Below are positions 63,812 to 64,000 of a DNA stretch of 64,000 bases, in pieces. The translations under genes were made by a program, and so were the position numbers. Positions within the stretch are counted from its first letter, which is position 1, and each line of letters opens with the position of its first letter. Below the pieces are notes generated by a model. The model was given only the letters and a program-made list of their open reading frames with translations. It was not told the origin of the DNA and made no database searches. Origin of the DNA: Pseudomonadota bacterium (GTDB lineage Bacteria; Pseudomonadota; Gammaproteobacteria; UBA9214); contig JAWLAI010000007.1 in the NCBI GenBank assembly GCA_041395565.1, positions 62,001 through 126,000 of the forward strand, given 5' to 3'.

Positions 63812-64000
63812 GTGCACAACACAAAATCAGTAGTCAGGACGACCCTGGTGGCGATCGGCTTGGCTTGCGCCGGAACCGCCTACCCGTTCGACATGGGCAA
63901 CATGATGAATCCATCGAAATGGATGGGCGGCGACAAGGACAGGGACCGGTATGACGACTACGGCTGGCCGGGTTACGGCTACGGCGGCTACCCCGGCTTC
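63812..64000 (+). CDS. Exported Gly/Tyr-rich protein, N-terminal part (cut by window edge)
   Basis: GTG start at 63812 with AGAGGA about 9 bases upstream. The first 25 residues (MHNTKSVVRTTLVAIGLACA) form a signal peptide ending near GTAYPF. The mature part seen so far is short on hydrophobic residues and rich in Asp, Arg, Gly and Tyr (DKDRDRYDDYGWPGYGYGGY). The frame is open at the right edge. Such repeats occur in surface or envelope proteins; no family assigned. Confidence 0.65.
   Translation, partial: MHNTKSVVRTTLVAIGLACAGTAYPFDMGNMMNPSKWMGGDKDRDRYDDYGWPGYGYGGYPGF

Overview
This window comes from a high-GC gammaproteobacterium. The order rnr, purA, hisZ, DUF2065, hflC, hflK, hflX, hfq, miaA, mutL, amidase, tsaE, nnr is the classic gammaproteobacterial block. 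The der-bamB-yfgM-hisS-rodZ-pilW-rlmN-ndk, rsmI/lpoA/yraN/dolP and ffs-dnaX-ybaB-recR blocks point the same way. HisZ, a PilW-type pilus protein, GlcDEF and a malyl-CoA lyase operon suggest a Chromatiales- or Acidiferrobacterales-like lineage, but the sequence does not fix the taxon.

Layout. 1-13.5 kb: RNase R (cut by the left edge), a tRNA-Leu(CAG) with its own promoter, then the purA-to-miaA cluster, mutL (frameshifted), an AmiC-type amidase and tsaE. 13.5-22 kb: nnr, queG, rsmI, lpoA-yraN-dolP and trhO. 22-29.5 kb: der to ndk, all on the minus strand, with a short RodZ and no ispG. 29.9-32.9 kb: an operon for malyl-CoA lyase and both malate thiokinase subunits, which would convert malate to acetyl-CoA and glyoxylate. 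33.2-38.9 kb: the isc iron-sulfur operon (iscR, iscS, iscA, hscB, hscA, fdx, iscX). Its middle is badly degraded and iscU is missing. 39-44.2 kb: DUF1249 and glcDEF-sulfurtransferase; GlcDEF could link the glycolate and glyoxylate pools to the malyl-CoA lyase operon. 44.3-56.1 kb: orn, an M48 protease, a small cytochrome c, phhB, rsgA, hinT, recR-ybaB-dnaX, the SRP RNA gene, an OmpA-like protein and a DUF4212/sodium-solute symporter pair.

56.1-64 kb is accessory. It opens with an AT-rich two-gene module: a double winged-helix, lysine-rich protein overlapping a predicted HEPN-fold protein with an R-x6-H motif. Integron attC-like sequences border it. REP-like hairpins and a cassette-gene fragment follow, then stand-alone genes: an alpha/beta hydrolase, a potassium channel, a discoidin-like protein, a GFA protein, a CBS-pair protein, an aldo/keto reductase and a truncated Gly/Tyr-rich exported protein.

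Several dispersed repeat families run through the window. The clearest is a 154-bp MITE-like element with 21-bp inverted ends flanked by TA. A 60-bp palindrome with the same tips supplies the stop codon of fdx. Single-base frameshifts in mutL, glcF and dnaX, plus the dense damage in hscA-hscB-iscA, look at least partly like sequence or assembly error, so conclusions about gene loss should stay provisional.
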